64,000 nucleotides of DNA from DATDAH01 sp963792205 (lineage in GTDB: Bacteria; Actinomycetota; Acidimicrobiia; Acidimicrobiales; DATDAH01), in NCBI GenBank assembly GCA_963792205.1, contig CAWBVI010000003.1, positions 1 through 64,000 of the forward strand, read 5' to 3'. The notes below the pieces were generated by a model, which did no database searches, was not told the DNA's origin, and saw only the letters and a list, made by a program, of their open reading frames with translations. Position 1 is the stretch's first letter, and the number at the start of each line of letters is the position of its first letter. A program made the position numbers and the translations under genes. Shown piece after piece: positions 51,166 to 58,833 of the stretch.

Positions 51166-51275
51166 GTTCTGGGTACTCGGGCTTGTGTCCTCGACAAGCC
51201 TCAGTACCCAGAACGACTGTCGTTCGGTTCTGGGTACTCGGGCTTGTGTCCTCGACAAACCTCAGTACCCAGAAC
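51166..51275. repeat. Two tandem copies of a 49-nt palindromic repeat (61-nt period)
   Basis: Copy 1 is 51166-51214 and copy 2 is 51227-51275, separated by 12 bases. Each copy is GTTCTGGGTACT, two unpaired bases, GGCTTGT, a 7-base loop GTCCTCG, then ACAAGCC (ACAAACC in copy 2), two unpaired bases, and AGTACCCAGAAC. Outer arms are a perfect 12 bp. The array fills the gap between the convergent carbonic anhydrase and alpha/beta hydrolase genes. Copy 2 overlaps the hydrolase 3' end and supplies its last codons and stop. Confidence 0.93.
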
Positions 51276-51969
51276 GGAAGGGGGCCTGGAGGAGGTCGGC
51301 GAGGGCGGCGGGGCGGGCGAGCATCGGTGAGTGGGAGCCGGGGAGGACGTCGGGCTCGAGGCCGAGGCGGTCCCGGGCGACGCGGACCTGGCCCGCGGGG
51401 CTGAGGACGCGGTCGTCGGCGCAGGCGACGTAGCGCGTCGGCACGTCGGGGTAGGTGTCGAGGGGCCAGACCTCGTTGACCGGACCCCACTGCTGGAGGC
51501 GGAGACCGGCGAAGGCCTCGTCGAGGAGGTCCGGCGGGACGTCGTCGTAGAAGGCGGCGATGGCGCCCTCGCGGTCCCACCGACTGGCACCGTGGGCCTC
51601 GGCGACCTGGTGGGTGCTCAGCTCGTCCCAGGCCTCGGTGAACGCCTCCGGGCCGAGCGCCTCGCCCGTCTGCTGGCCGGGGATCGGGAGGATGGCGGCC
51701 ACGAACACCAGCCCGGCCACGGGCCGGCGGGCCGGGACGAGCGGGATGGTCATGCCGCCGAGCGAGTGGCCGACGACCACCACCGGCTCGTCGAACGCCG
51801 CGGCACCGTCGACCACGGCCTGCACGTAGTCGTCGAGGGTGGCCGCGGGGTCCTCGGCGGGCAGGTCGACGGCGACCGCTCGCTCGCCGCGAGACTCGAG
51901 CTCGTCGACCAGGGGCCGCCAGCACGCCGACGAGTGCCAGGCCCCGTGGACCAGCACGAAGGGCGCCAC
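51262..51969 (-). CDS. Alpha/beta hydrolase
   Basis: A 235-residue alpha/beta hydrolase. FVLVHGAWHSSACW forms the oxyanion loop, VVVGHSLGGMT holds the nucleophile Ser, and SHSPML near the C-terminus holds the His. The group resembles small esterases or methyl-salicylate-esterase-like hydrolases. The start GTG 51969 lies two bases from the stop of the acyl-CoA ligase gene, so they are one operon. The last four codons (RSGY) and the stop are made by the palindromic repeat copy 2, which suggests the repeat arrived after the gene. Confidence 0.87.
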   Translation of the reverse strand: MAPFVLVHGAWHSSACWRPLVDELESRGERAVAVDLPAEDPAATLDDYVQAVVDGAAAFDEPVVVVGHSLGGMTIPLVPARRPVAGLVFVAAILPIPGQQTGEALGPEAFTEAWDELSTHQVAEAHGASRWDREGAIAAFYDDVPPDLLDEAFAGLRLQQWGPVNEVWPLDTYPDVPTRYVACADDRVLSPAGQVRVARDRLGLEPDVLPGSHSPMLARPAALADLLQAPFRSGY

Positions 51970-51971
51970 GG

Positions 51972-53508
51972 TCAGCCGACCTGGCGCTCCTGGCCCTCCC
52001 AGTACGGAGCGCGCAGCTTGAACTTCTGGAGCTTGCCGGTGGCCGTGCGGGCCAGCTCGTCCCGGAACTCGACGGACGTGGGGCACTTGTAGTGGGCGAG
52101 GTGGTCCCGGCAGTGGCCGATCAGGTCCGCCTCGGTGACGTCGGCACCGGCGGCCACGACCACCAGGGCCTTCACCGTCTCCCCCCACTTCTCGTCGGGG
52201 ACGCCGATGACCGCCACCTCGGCCACGGCCGCATGGGAGAAGAGGGCGTCCTCGACCTCGATGGACGACACGTTCTCGCCGCCCGAGATGATGACGTCCT
52301 TCTTGCGGTCGGAGATGGCGACGTAGTTCTCGTCGTCGATGACCCCGCCGTCGCCGGTGTGGAACCAGCCGTCGACGACGGCGTCCGCCGTCGCGTCGGG
52401 CTGCTCCCAGTAGCCGTCCATCACGTGGTTGCTGCGCGCGAGCAGCTCGCCCTGGTCGCTCACCTGCATGCGGACGCCGAGGGCAGGGGCGCCGGCGCGA
52501 CCCAGGCGCTCAGCCCGCGCCGCCGGGCTGAGGTCGTCGTACTCGACCCGGCCCCGGTTCATGGTGAGCAGGGGCGTGGTCTCCGTGAGCCCGTAGATCT
52601 GGATGAACTCCCAGCCCAGCTCGGTCTCCACCCGCTCGATGGTCCGGGTCGGCGGCGGCGCGCCGGCCACCACGATGCGGGTCCGGCCGGCGCCCGGGAA
52701 TCGGCCCGTCCCAGTCGGCGGCGGCCTCGAGGATGGCGGCCACGACCGCGGGGGCGCCGTTGAGCTGGGTGACGCCGTGGGCGTCGATCCGGCGCAGGAT
52801 CTCGGCCCCGTCGACCTTGCGGATCACGACCTGCGTCCCACCCATGCCGGTGTGGGCGTAGGGCATGCCCCAGCCGTTGCAGTGGAACATCGGGAGCGTG
52901 TGGAGGTAGACGTCCCGGTCGGACACGCCGGTCTGCCACCCGAAGCTGGCGGCGTTGAGCCAGATGTTGCGATGGGTGAGCTGGACGCCCTTGGGGCGGG
53001 CGGTGGTCCCGCTCGTGTAGTTGACGGTGGCGGTGGCGTCCTCGTCGGGCTCCCAGGGTCGGGGCTCGCCCGCCGAGGCGAACAGGGCCTCGTCGCTCTC
53101 CTCACCGATCACGAAGCGATGGGGGGCGGTGACCCCGGCGAGGTCCTCATCGAGCTCGGGATCGACCAGCAGCACCGAGGCCCCGCAGTGCTCGACGATG
53201 TAGCCGACCTCGGCGGCGTTCAGCCGGAAGTTGACCGGCACCAGGATCCGCCCCCACCCGCTGACCCCGTAGTAGGAGGTGAACAGGCGGGCCGCGTTGT
53301 GGGACACGATCGCCACCCGCTCGCCCACCCCGATGCCCAGGGCGTCGAGCGAGGCGGCCTGCGCCCGGGCCCGAGTCGCCACCTCGCGGTAGGTGAGCGC
53401 GCCCCACGACGGCGCGGGCTGATCGGGCTCGTCGACGATCCCGATCCGGTCCCCGTAGACCAGCTCGGCGCGTTCGAGGAAGTCGTTGACCGACAGCGCG
53501 ACCTTCAT
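51972..53508 (-). CDS. AMP-dependent acyl-CoA synthetase (FadD13-like), frameshifted
   Basis: About 511 residues from ATG 53508. The AMP-binding P-loop YTSGTTARPKGVQLTHRN, the core motif IYGLTETTPL, GWFHTGDGG and the C-terminal lysine motif TATGKLQKFKLR are present. A single-base insertion near 52695-52700, in GATTCCCGGGCGCC, moves the reading frame; with one C fewer it reads IPGAGRTRIVVAGAPPP continuously. The enzyme activates a fatty or aromatic acid. It is divergent from the MerR gene, and the downstream hydrolase follows within two bases. Confidence 0.82.
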
Positions 53509-53596
53509 CGGAACCCCCTCGGTCCTTGGCGGGGCCAACGTAGTCCCGGCCGTGGAGAGGGCGGAAGCGTCCTCCGTGGGCGTGACCGACGTCATC

Positions 53597-53625
53597 TTGT
53601 CAGTAACAACTGCAATGATTACAGT
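53597..53625 (+). promoter_or_regulatory. Promoter and possible MerR-type operator
   Basis: TTGTCA (53597-53602) is spaced 17 bases from TACAGT (53620-53625), a near-consensus sigma-70-type promoter in an AT-richer pocket. Overlapping dyads GTAA (53603-53606)/TTAC (53619-53622) and ACTG (53609-53612)/CAGT (53622-53625) lie in the spacer, where MerR proteins bind. Transcription would begin at about 53632, at the GTG 53633, suggesting a leaderless message. The same region could regulate the divergent ligase gene. Confidence 0.45.
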
Positions 53626-53632
53626 GATCGCT

Positions 53633-54364
53633 GTGGAGTTGACCGTCGACCAGCTGGCCGAGCGCAGCGGCGCCTCGGTCCGGACGATCCGCTACTACCA
53701 GTCCGAAGGCCTGCTGCCTGCGCCGGCCCGCCGAGGCCGCGAAGCCCGCTACGACGGCTCCCACCTGGCCCGGCTCGAGGCCATCGCCGACCTGCAGGCC
53801 CGGGGCCTGCGCCTGAACGCCATCGCCGACCTCCTCCGTGAGGCCCAGGACGACGCGTCGGTGGGCGACTGGCTCGGGCTCGGCCAGCGCCTCGTCCGCC
53901 CGTGGAGCGACGACGAGCCCGTCCTCCTCGGCGAGGCCGAGCTGCACGACCGACTCGCCGGTCGCGACGACGTGACCGCCGATGCCCTGGTGGCCACGGG
54001 CTTGGTCGAGCGCCGGGCCGACACCACGCCGGTCGTCTACCTGGTGCCGAGCCCCGGGCTGCTCGACCTGGCGCTGCAGCTGGTCGGGCTGGGCATCGAC
54101 CTGCCCACCGCGGCCGCGCTGCGGAGCCTGCTCGAGGCCCGGCTCCGCGCCCTGGCCACCGAGCTGGTCGCCGAGTTCACCGACCGGGTCAGCCTCGTGC
54201 AGCTGGCCGACGCCGGCCCGGCGGCGCTGACCGAGCTGCTCGACGCCCTCCAGCCGGTGACCCGGCGCACCGTCGACCTGGTCTTCGCCCACGAGATGGA
54301 ACGGGCCCAGCGGGCGCTGCTCAACGCCGCGGTGGCCGCGGCCCAACCCGAGGAGCCGTCATGA
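53633..54364 (+). CDS. MerR family transcriptional regulator
   Basis: A 243-residue regulator. The N-terminal winged helix-turn-helix (LTVDQLAERSGASVRTIRYYQSEGLLPAPARRGREARYDGSHLARLEAI) is standard MerR. The C-terminal 150 residues are an all-helical effector domain without the Cys pairs of metal sensors, so an organic ligand is likely. ATG 53615 is an alternative start, but it lies inside the promoter spacer; the GTG 53633 fits a leaderless transcript. The stop overlaps the monooxygenase ATG (ATGA). It probably controls both the divergent ligase unit and its own operon. Confidence 0.85.
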   Translation: MELTVDQLAERSGASVRTIRYYQSEGLLPAPARRGREARYDGSHLARLEAIADLQARGLRLNAIADLLREAQDDASVGDWLGLGQRLVRPWSDDEPVLLGEAELHDRLAGRDDVTADALVATGLVERRADTTPVVYLVPSPGLLDLALQLVGLGIDLPTAAALRSLLEARLRALATELVAEFTDRVSLVQLADAGPAALTELLDALQPVTRRTVDLVFAHEMERAQRALLNAAVAAAQPEEPS

Positions 54365-55812
54365 CCCACGTCCCTGTCGCCGTCGTCGGCACCGGCTTCG
54401 CCGGCCTCGGCGCGGCGATCCGGCTCAGCCAGGAGGGGATCGAGTACGCCGTGCTCGAGCGGGCGGACGACGTGGGCGGCACGTGGCGCGACAACCACTA
54501 CCCCGGCTGCCGCTGCGACGTCCCCTCCCACCTCTACTCCTTCTCCTTCGCCCCCAACCCCGAGTGGTCCGAGACCTACTCGCCCCAGCCCGAGATCCAG
54601 GCCTACCTCCGGCGGGTGGCCGACGAGTACGGCGTCGTGGACCGCATCCGCTTCGGCCACGAGGTCCGCGACGCCACCTGGGACGACGACGCCGGCCACT
54701 GGCGGCTGACCACCGCGGCCGGTCCGCTGACGGCCGACGTCCTGGTGCTCGGCAACGGGCCGTTGGCCGAGCCCCGGCTGCCCGACGTGCCCGGCCTCGA
54801 CACCTTCGGGGGGACGATGTTCCACTCCGCCGCCTGGCGGGACGACCACGACCTGACCGGGGAACGGGTCGCCGTCATCGGCACCGGCGCCTCGGCCATC
54901 CAGTTCGTCCCCGAGATCCAGCCGCAGGTGGAGCACCTGACCGTGTTCCAGCGCACCGCCCCCTGGGTGCTGCCCCACACCAACCGCCGCATCACCGACG
55001 CCGAGCGGGCGCTGTACCGCCGGGTGCCGGCGGCCCAGCGCTTCGTCCGGGGCCTCGTGTACTGGATGCGGGAGCTGTTCGGACGGGGGCTGATCCGCAA
55101 CGGCAAGGCCCTCGAAGGGGTCGAGAAGCTGGCCCACAGGCTGCTCGAGCGCCAGGTGCGCGACCCCGAGCTGCGTCGGGCCCTCACCCCGGCCTACCGG
55201 CCCGGCTGCAAGCGGCTGCTCCTCTCCGACGAGTGGTACCCCACGATCCAGCGGGCCAACGTCGACCTCGTGACCGAGAAGGTGATCGAGGTCCGGCCCC
55301 ACGGCGTGGTCAGCGCCGCCGGCGTCGAACACGCCGTCGACACGATCATCTTCGGGACGGGCTTCCGCGTGACCGACAACCCGGTGGCCGAGCGGGTCCA
55401 CGGGGTCGGCGGGGTCAGCCTGGCCCAGCGCTGGGAGCAGACCGGGGCCCAGGCCCATCTCGGGTCGACGGTGGCGGGCTTCCCGAACCTGTTCCTGCTG
55501 GCCGGGCCGAACACCGGCATCGGCCACACGTCGCTAGTCGTCATGATCGAGGCCCAGCTGGCCTACGTCGTCGACGCCCTGGACCAGATGCGCGCCCGCG
55601 GCCTCCGCCGGGTCGACCTGAAGCCGCAGGCGTTGGCGGCCTGGACGGCCGAGATCCAGGCCAAGGCGGCGCCGACGGTGTGGAACTCCGGCGGCTGCGC
55701 CTCCTGGTACCTGGACGAAGAGGGCCGGAACACGGCGCTGTGGCCGGGCCAGACCTACCGCTTCCGCCAGCGGACGAAGCGGTTCGACATCGAGCACTAC
55801 GAGGTCGCCTGA
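54361..55812 (+). CDS. Flavin-containing Baeyer-Villiger-type monooxygenase (MymA-like)
   Basis: A 483-residue FAD/NADPH monooxygenase. The FAD Rossmann GTGFAGLGAAIRL and the NADPH Rossmann VIGTGASAIQFV flank the Baeyer-Villiger fingerprint FGGTMFHSAAW (FxGxxxHxxxW). The C-terminal LAGPNTGIGHTSLVVMIEAQLAYV is typical of the MymA/EthA-related group. It inserts oxygen next to a carbonyl or oxidises a heteroatom. Start ATG 54361 overlaps the MerR stop, and the stop overlaps the SDR start (TGATG). Confidence 0.92.
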   Translation: MTHVPVAVVGTGFAGLGAAIRLSQEGIEYAVLERADDVGGTWRDNHYPGCRCDVPSHLYSFSFAPNPEWSETYSPQPEIQAYLRRVADEYGVVDRIRFGHEVRDATWDDDAGHWRLTTAAGPLTADVLVLGNGPLAEPRLPDVPGLDTFGGTMFHSAAWRDDHDLTGERVAVIGTGASAIQFVPEIQPQVEHLTVFQRTAPWVLPHTNRRITDAERALYRRVPAAQRFVRGLVYWMRELFGRGLIRNGKALEGVEKLAHRLLERQVRDPELRRALTPAYRPGCKRLLLSDEWYPTIQRANVDLVTEKVIEVRPHGVVSAAGVEHAVDTIIFGTGFRVTDNPVAERVHGVGGVSLAQRWEQTGAQAHLGSTVAGFPNLFLLAGPNTGIGHTSLVVMIEAQLAYVVDALDQMRARGLRRVDLKPQALAAWTAEIQAKAAPTVWNSGGCASWYLDEEGRNTALWPGQTYRFRQRTKRFDIEHYEVA

Positions 55813-56633
55813 TGCCATCCCCGAGGATCGCCATCGACGACGCCGTCGTCCTGATCACCGGCGCCGGGAGCGGCATCGGGGCCGCGACCGCGCTCGCTTT
55901 CGCCGAGCGGGGCGCCACCGTGCTCTGCGCGGACCTCGACCGGGCCGCGGCGGAGAAGACGGCGGCTACGGCCGAGGAGCGAGGGGCGCGGCGGGCCGAG
56001 GCCTACGAGGTGGACGTGGCCGACCGGGGCGCGGTCGACGCCCTGGCGGCCGTGGTCCACGCGGACCACGGGTCGCTCGACGTCCTGGTCAACAACGCCG
56101 GAGTCGGCATGACGGGCCGGTTCACGGCGATGTCGGAGGCCGACTGGGCCTGGATCCGGGGCGTCAACCTGGACGGCGTGGTCAACGGGTGTGCCGCCTT
56201 CGGGCCGGCCATGCTGGCGGCTGGCCAGGGACAGGTGGTCAACCTGTCGTCAGGGATGGGCTACACGCCGACGGCGACCGAGCCGGCCTACGTCACCACC
56301 AAGGCCGCGGTGCTCGCCCTCTCGCGGTGCCTCCGGGCCGACTGGGCCGCCGACGGCGTCGGGGTCACCGCGATCTGCCCGGGCGTCATCAACACCCCGA
56401 TCATCGACCGCACCCGCTTCCTGGGCGAACAGGACGACCCGAAGGTCCGGCGGCGCACCACCCGGCTGTTCCGGCGTGGCCACCGCCCCGAGGTCGTGGC
56501 CGCGGCCATCGTCCGGGCCGTCGACCGGGACCGGGCCGTCGTCCCCGTCGGGTTCGAGGCCCACGTGGGCTGGTGGCTCCACCGCCTGCTGCCGCTCCGG
56601 GCCCAGCAGGCACTGAGCGGGGTGGGCCGATGA
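55812..56633 (+). CDS. Short-chain dehydrogenase/reductase (SadH-like)
   Basis: A 273-residue classical SDR. The cofactor motif TGAGSGIG, NNAG, the catalytic Ser in NLSSGMGYT and the YVTTK catalytic pair (YxxxK) are all present. The C-terminal extension (HVGWWLHRLLPLRAQQAL) resembles the SDR of mymA-type operons. It probably oxidises an alcohol to the ketone used by the monooxygenase, or the reverse. It overlaps both neighbours by four bases or fewer. Confidence 0.9.
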   Translation: MPSPRIAIDDAVVLITGAGSGIGAATALAFAERGATVLCADLDRAAAEKTAATAEERGARRAEAYEVDVADRGAVDALAAVVHADHGSLDVLVNNAGVGMTGRFTAMSEADWAWIRGVNLDGVVNGCAAFGPAMLAAGQGQVVNLSSGMGYTPTATEPAYVTTKAAVLALSRCLRADWAADGVGVTAICPGVINTPIIDRTRFLGEQDDPKVRRRTTRLFRRGHRPEVVAAAIVRAVDRDRAVVPVGFEAHVGWWLHRLLPLRAQQALSGVGR

Positions 56634-57574
56634 AGGCCCGCACCGTGGCCCTCGGCCTGGGCGCGGCGGCCGTGGCCGGTGCCGTGGCCGCCCATCGGGC
56701 CGACCGGCGCTGGACCAGCGCCCTCGACCCGATCGGCCCCGACGAGCTCGAGCTTCCCGACGGCAAGCCGTTGACGGTGACCACCGACGACGGCGCCGAG
56801 CTGGTGGGCACGGTGTCCGGTGACGGACCGCTCGTCGTGCTGTCCCACTGCTGGACGGGCAGCCGGACGATGTGGGCACCCGTCGCCCACCGCCTCCTCG
56901 CCCAGGGGCACCAGGTGGTGCTCTACGACCAGCGCGGCCATGGGGACTCGACCGTCGGCGACGACGGGTTCAGCATCCCGCGCCTCGGGGCGGACCTGCG
57001 GGCCGTGCTCGAAGCAGTCGACGCCCGCGACGCCGTCCTCGCCGGTCACTCGATGGGCGGCATGACGATCCAGTCCCTGGCGGCGCACCACCCCGAGGTC
57101 GTCGACGAGCGGGTGCGGGCCATCGTCTTGGCCGCCACCGCCGCGTCGGGGCTGGGCCGCGGCCGTGGCCGTGGCGATCTCGCCGGGCAGCGGATCATCG
57201 GCGCCGCCGCGCTCGAGCGGGCGATGCGGGGCCGAGCCGGTCACGCGCTGGTGCGGGGCACCATCGGACGTGACGTCCGCAAGGCCCACCTCGTCGTGAC
57301 GCGCGACCTGTTCGTGGCCTGCCCGCCGGCGGCCCGGTCCGGCCTCCTCGCCGCCATGCAGACGATGGATCTGCGCGACGGCATCGCGGCCATCGGCGTG
57401 CCCACCACCGTCGTGGTCGGCACCCACGACCGCCTGACGCCGCCCGCCCGGGCCGCCGACCTGGTCGACGCCATCCCCGAGGCGGAGCTGGTCACCCTCC
57501 CCGGCGCCGGCCACCAGCTCCCCCTCGAAGCCCCCGACGACCTCGCCGACCTCATCGCCAAGGCCGCCACCTGA
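56630..57574 (+). CDS. Alpha/beta hydrolase with N-terminal hydrophobic segment
   Basis: A 314-residue alpha/beta hydrolase. A hydrophobic N-terminus (VALGLGAAAVAGAVAAH) could be a membrane anchor. VVLSHCWTGSRTMW is the oxyanion loop, LAGHSMGGMTIQ carries the nucleophile Ser, GTHDRLTP the Asp and GAGHQLPLE the His. It probably cleaves the ester or lactone made by the monooxygenase. The start ATG 56630 overlaps the SDR stop (ATGA). The repeat array starts 11 bases after its stop. Confidence 0.88.
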   Translation: MKARTVALGLGAAAVAGAVAAHRADRRWTSALDPIGPDELELPDGKPLTVTTDDGAELVGTVSGDGPLVVLSHCWTGSRTMWAPVAHRLLAQGHQVVLYDQRGHGDSTVGDDGFSIPRLGADLRAVLEAVDARDAVLAGHSMGGMTIQSLAAHHPEVVDERVRAIVLAATAASGLGRGRGRGDLAGQRIIGAAALERAMRGRAGHALVRGTIGRDVRKAHLVVTRDLFVACPPAARSGLLAAMQTMDLRDGIAAIGVPTTVVVGTHDRLTPPARAADLVDAIPEAELVTLPGAGHQLPLEAPDDLADLIAKAAT

Positions 57575-57585
57575 CGTTCTGATCC

Positions 57586-57756
57586 GTTCTGGGTACTCGG
57601 GCTTGTGCCCTCGACAAACCTCAGTACCCAGAACCGAAGATCGATCGTTCTGGGTACTCGGGCTTGTGTCCTCGACAAACCTCAGTACCCAGAACCGAAG
57701 ATCGATCGTTCTGGGTACTCGGGCTTGTGTCCTCGACAAGCCTCAGTACCCAGAAC
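57586..57756. repeat. Three tandem copies of the 49-nt palindromic repeat (61-nt period)
   Basis: Copies are 57586-57634, 57647-57695 and 57708-57756, separated by identical 12-base linkers CGAAGATCGATC. The sequence is as at 51166, same orientation, with a loop variant (GCCCTCG) in the first copy. The inner stem is perfect (ACAAGCC) only in the last copy; the other two have ACAAACC. It lies between the convergent hydrolase (57574) and SRPBCC (57764) genes. Confidence 0.93.
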
Positions 57757-57763
57757 GGAGTGG

Positions 57764-58228
57764 TCAGGGGGATTCGGCGGCGTTCGCGAGGTTGGCGAGG
57801 GTGGTCTCCATGCCTTCGCGGTTGTGGTCCGCGCGGTCGGGGACGCCGGTCGCCAGCCGGCCGAGGACCTTGATGACCGTGCCCCGGTGGTCCTCCCAGG
57901 TCTCGGTGACCCGGCAGCCGGTCTCGGTCGGCTCGAACCGGTAGCCCCAGCGCGCCACGGTGAGCGGCCCGGCGTGGATCTCGAACGCGAACGACCGTCC
58001 CGGCTCGGCCTCGACCACCTCGCCTGTGGTCGACCAGCGGCGCCAGCCCTGCTGGTTGTGACCGCGGAACCGGGCGCCCACCGCCGGCCCGGTGGCTTCG
58101 CCCTGCCACGTCGCGCCCGTCGCCTCGGGCGACCACTCCCCCATGCGGGTCACGTCGCTGATCAGAGCCCACACCATGTCGGGCGGGGCGGCCACGTCCC
58201 GCTCGACCGTCACGATTGTCTCGGCCAT
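57764..58228 (-). CDS. SRPBCC family (START-like) protein
   Basis: A 154-residue helix-grip protein. TVERDVAAPPDMVWALISDVTRMGEWSPE and the GYRFEPTETGCRVTETWEDH strand pair are typical of the polyketide-cyclase/SRPBCC group that binds hydrophobic ligands. The enzymatic role is not assigned. Start ATG 58228. It is divergent from the GMC partner gene by about 14 bases, so the two promoters must overlap coding sequence. Confidence 0.87.
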   Translation of the reverse strand: MAETIVTVERDVAAPPDMVWALISDVTRMGEWSPEATGATWQGEATGPAVGARFRGHNQQGWRRWSTTGEVVEAEPGRSFAFEIHAGPLTVARWGYRFEPTETGCRVTETWEDHRGTVIKVLGRLATGVPDRADHNREGMETTLANLANAAESP

Positions 58229-58242
58229 GGTCCTAGTGTCCC

Positions 58243-58815
58243 ATCATTCCGACCTGGCTGACCCCGGAGCAGCGCGTCACGTTGGAGGCGGCCCTCGACC
58301 GGTTGCTGCCGCCCGATGGCGACGGCGCTCCCGGCGCCGCAGCCGCGGGCGCCGCCGACTACGTCGACGGGTTGCTGGGCGCCTTCCTCGTCGACCCGCC
58401 CCGGATCTGGGCCGGCGGTCCCTTCTCGGGCCGTCACGGGGGCGAGGCCGGCTTCGCCCCCTTCCTGCCTCTCGGGGCGACCGAGGAGCTGGCCTGGCGG
58501 ATCCGGATCGAGGGCAGCCAGGGCCGACCCGAGCGGGAGTTCAACGGCCCGGTCGTCGGGTGGCAACAGCGCTACACCGACGGGCTGACCGCCCTCGGCG
58601 GCGACTTCGCCGAGCTCGAGCCGGCCGAGCAGGACGAGCGCCTGACGGCCGTCCCGGCCTTCCAGCGCCTGCTCTTCGAGCACGCCTGCGAGGGGACCTA
58701 CGGCGATCCCGTCTACGGCGGCAACCGGGATGGCGTCGGCTGGCACAGCATCGGCTTCACCGGTGACGTCCAGCCCCGGGGCTGGACCGACGACGAGGTC
58801 CGGGGCGTTGGCTGA
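58243..58815 (+). CDS. Gluconate 2-dehydrogenase subunit 3 family protein, no standard start codon
   Basis: About 190 residues of the small-subunit family that pairs with GMC oxidoreductases. PTWLTPEQRVTLEAALDRLLPPD, YVDGLLGAFLVDPPRIWAGGPFSG, and the C-terminal YGDPVYGGNRDGVGWHSIGF are typical. The natural start is ATC 58243 or ATT 58246, since no ATG or GTG is in frame upstream and a stop precedes at 58234; TTG 58282 is too far in. Its TGA (58813-58815) is in the same frame as the GMC gene that follows, six codons before that gene's first possible start. Confidence 0.7.
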   Translation: MIPTWLTPEQRVTLEAALDRLLPPDGDGAPGAAAAGAADYVDGLLGAFLVDPPRIWAGGPFSGRHGGEAGFAPFLPLGATEELAWRIRIEGSQGRPEREFNGPVVGWQQRYTDGLTALGGDFAELEPAEQDERLTAVPAFQRLLFEHACEGTYGDPVYGGNRDGVGWHSIGFTGDVQPRGWTDDEVRGVG

Positions 58816-58833
58816 CCCGACGCCGACGCCGTC

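Noticed and set aside
51166..51275. CRISPR array interpretation of the tandem repeats
   Set aside because: Units are self-complementary hairpins of 49 nt with 12-base linkers, and the three-copy array has identical linkers. No spacer diversity and no cas genes are present.
58813..58815. Second selenocysteine candidate at the GMC junction
   Set aside because: The position lies in a linker rather than an active site, and no short stem with a G-containing loop follows within 16-37 bases.
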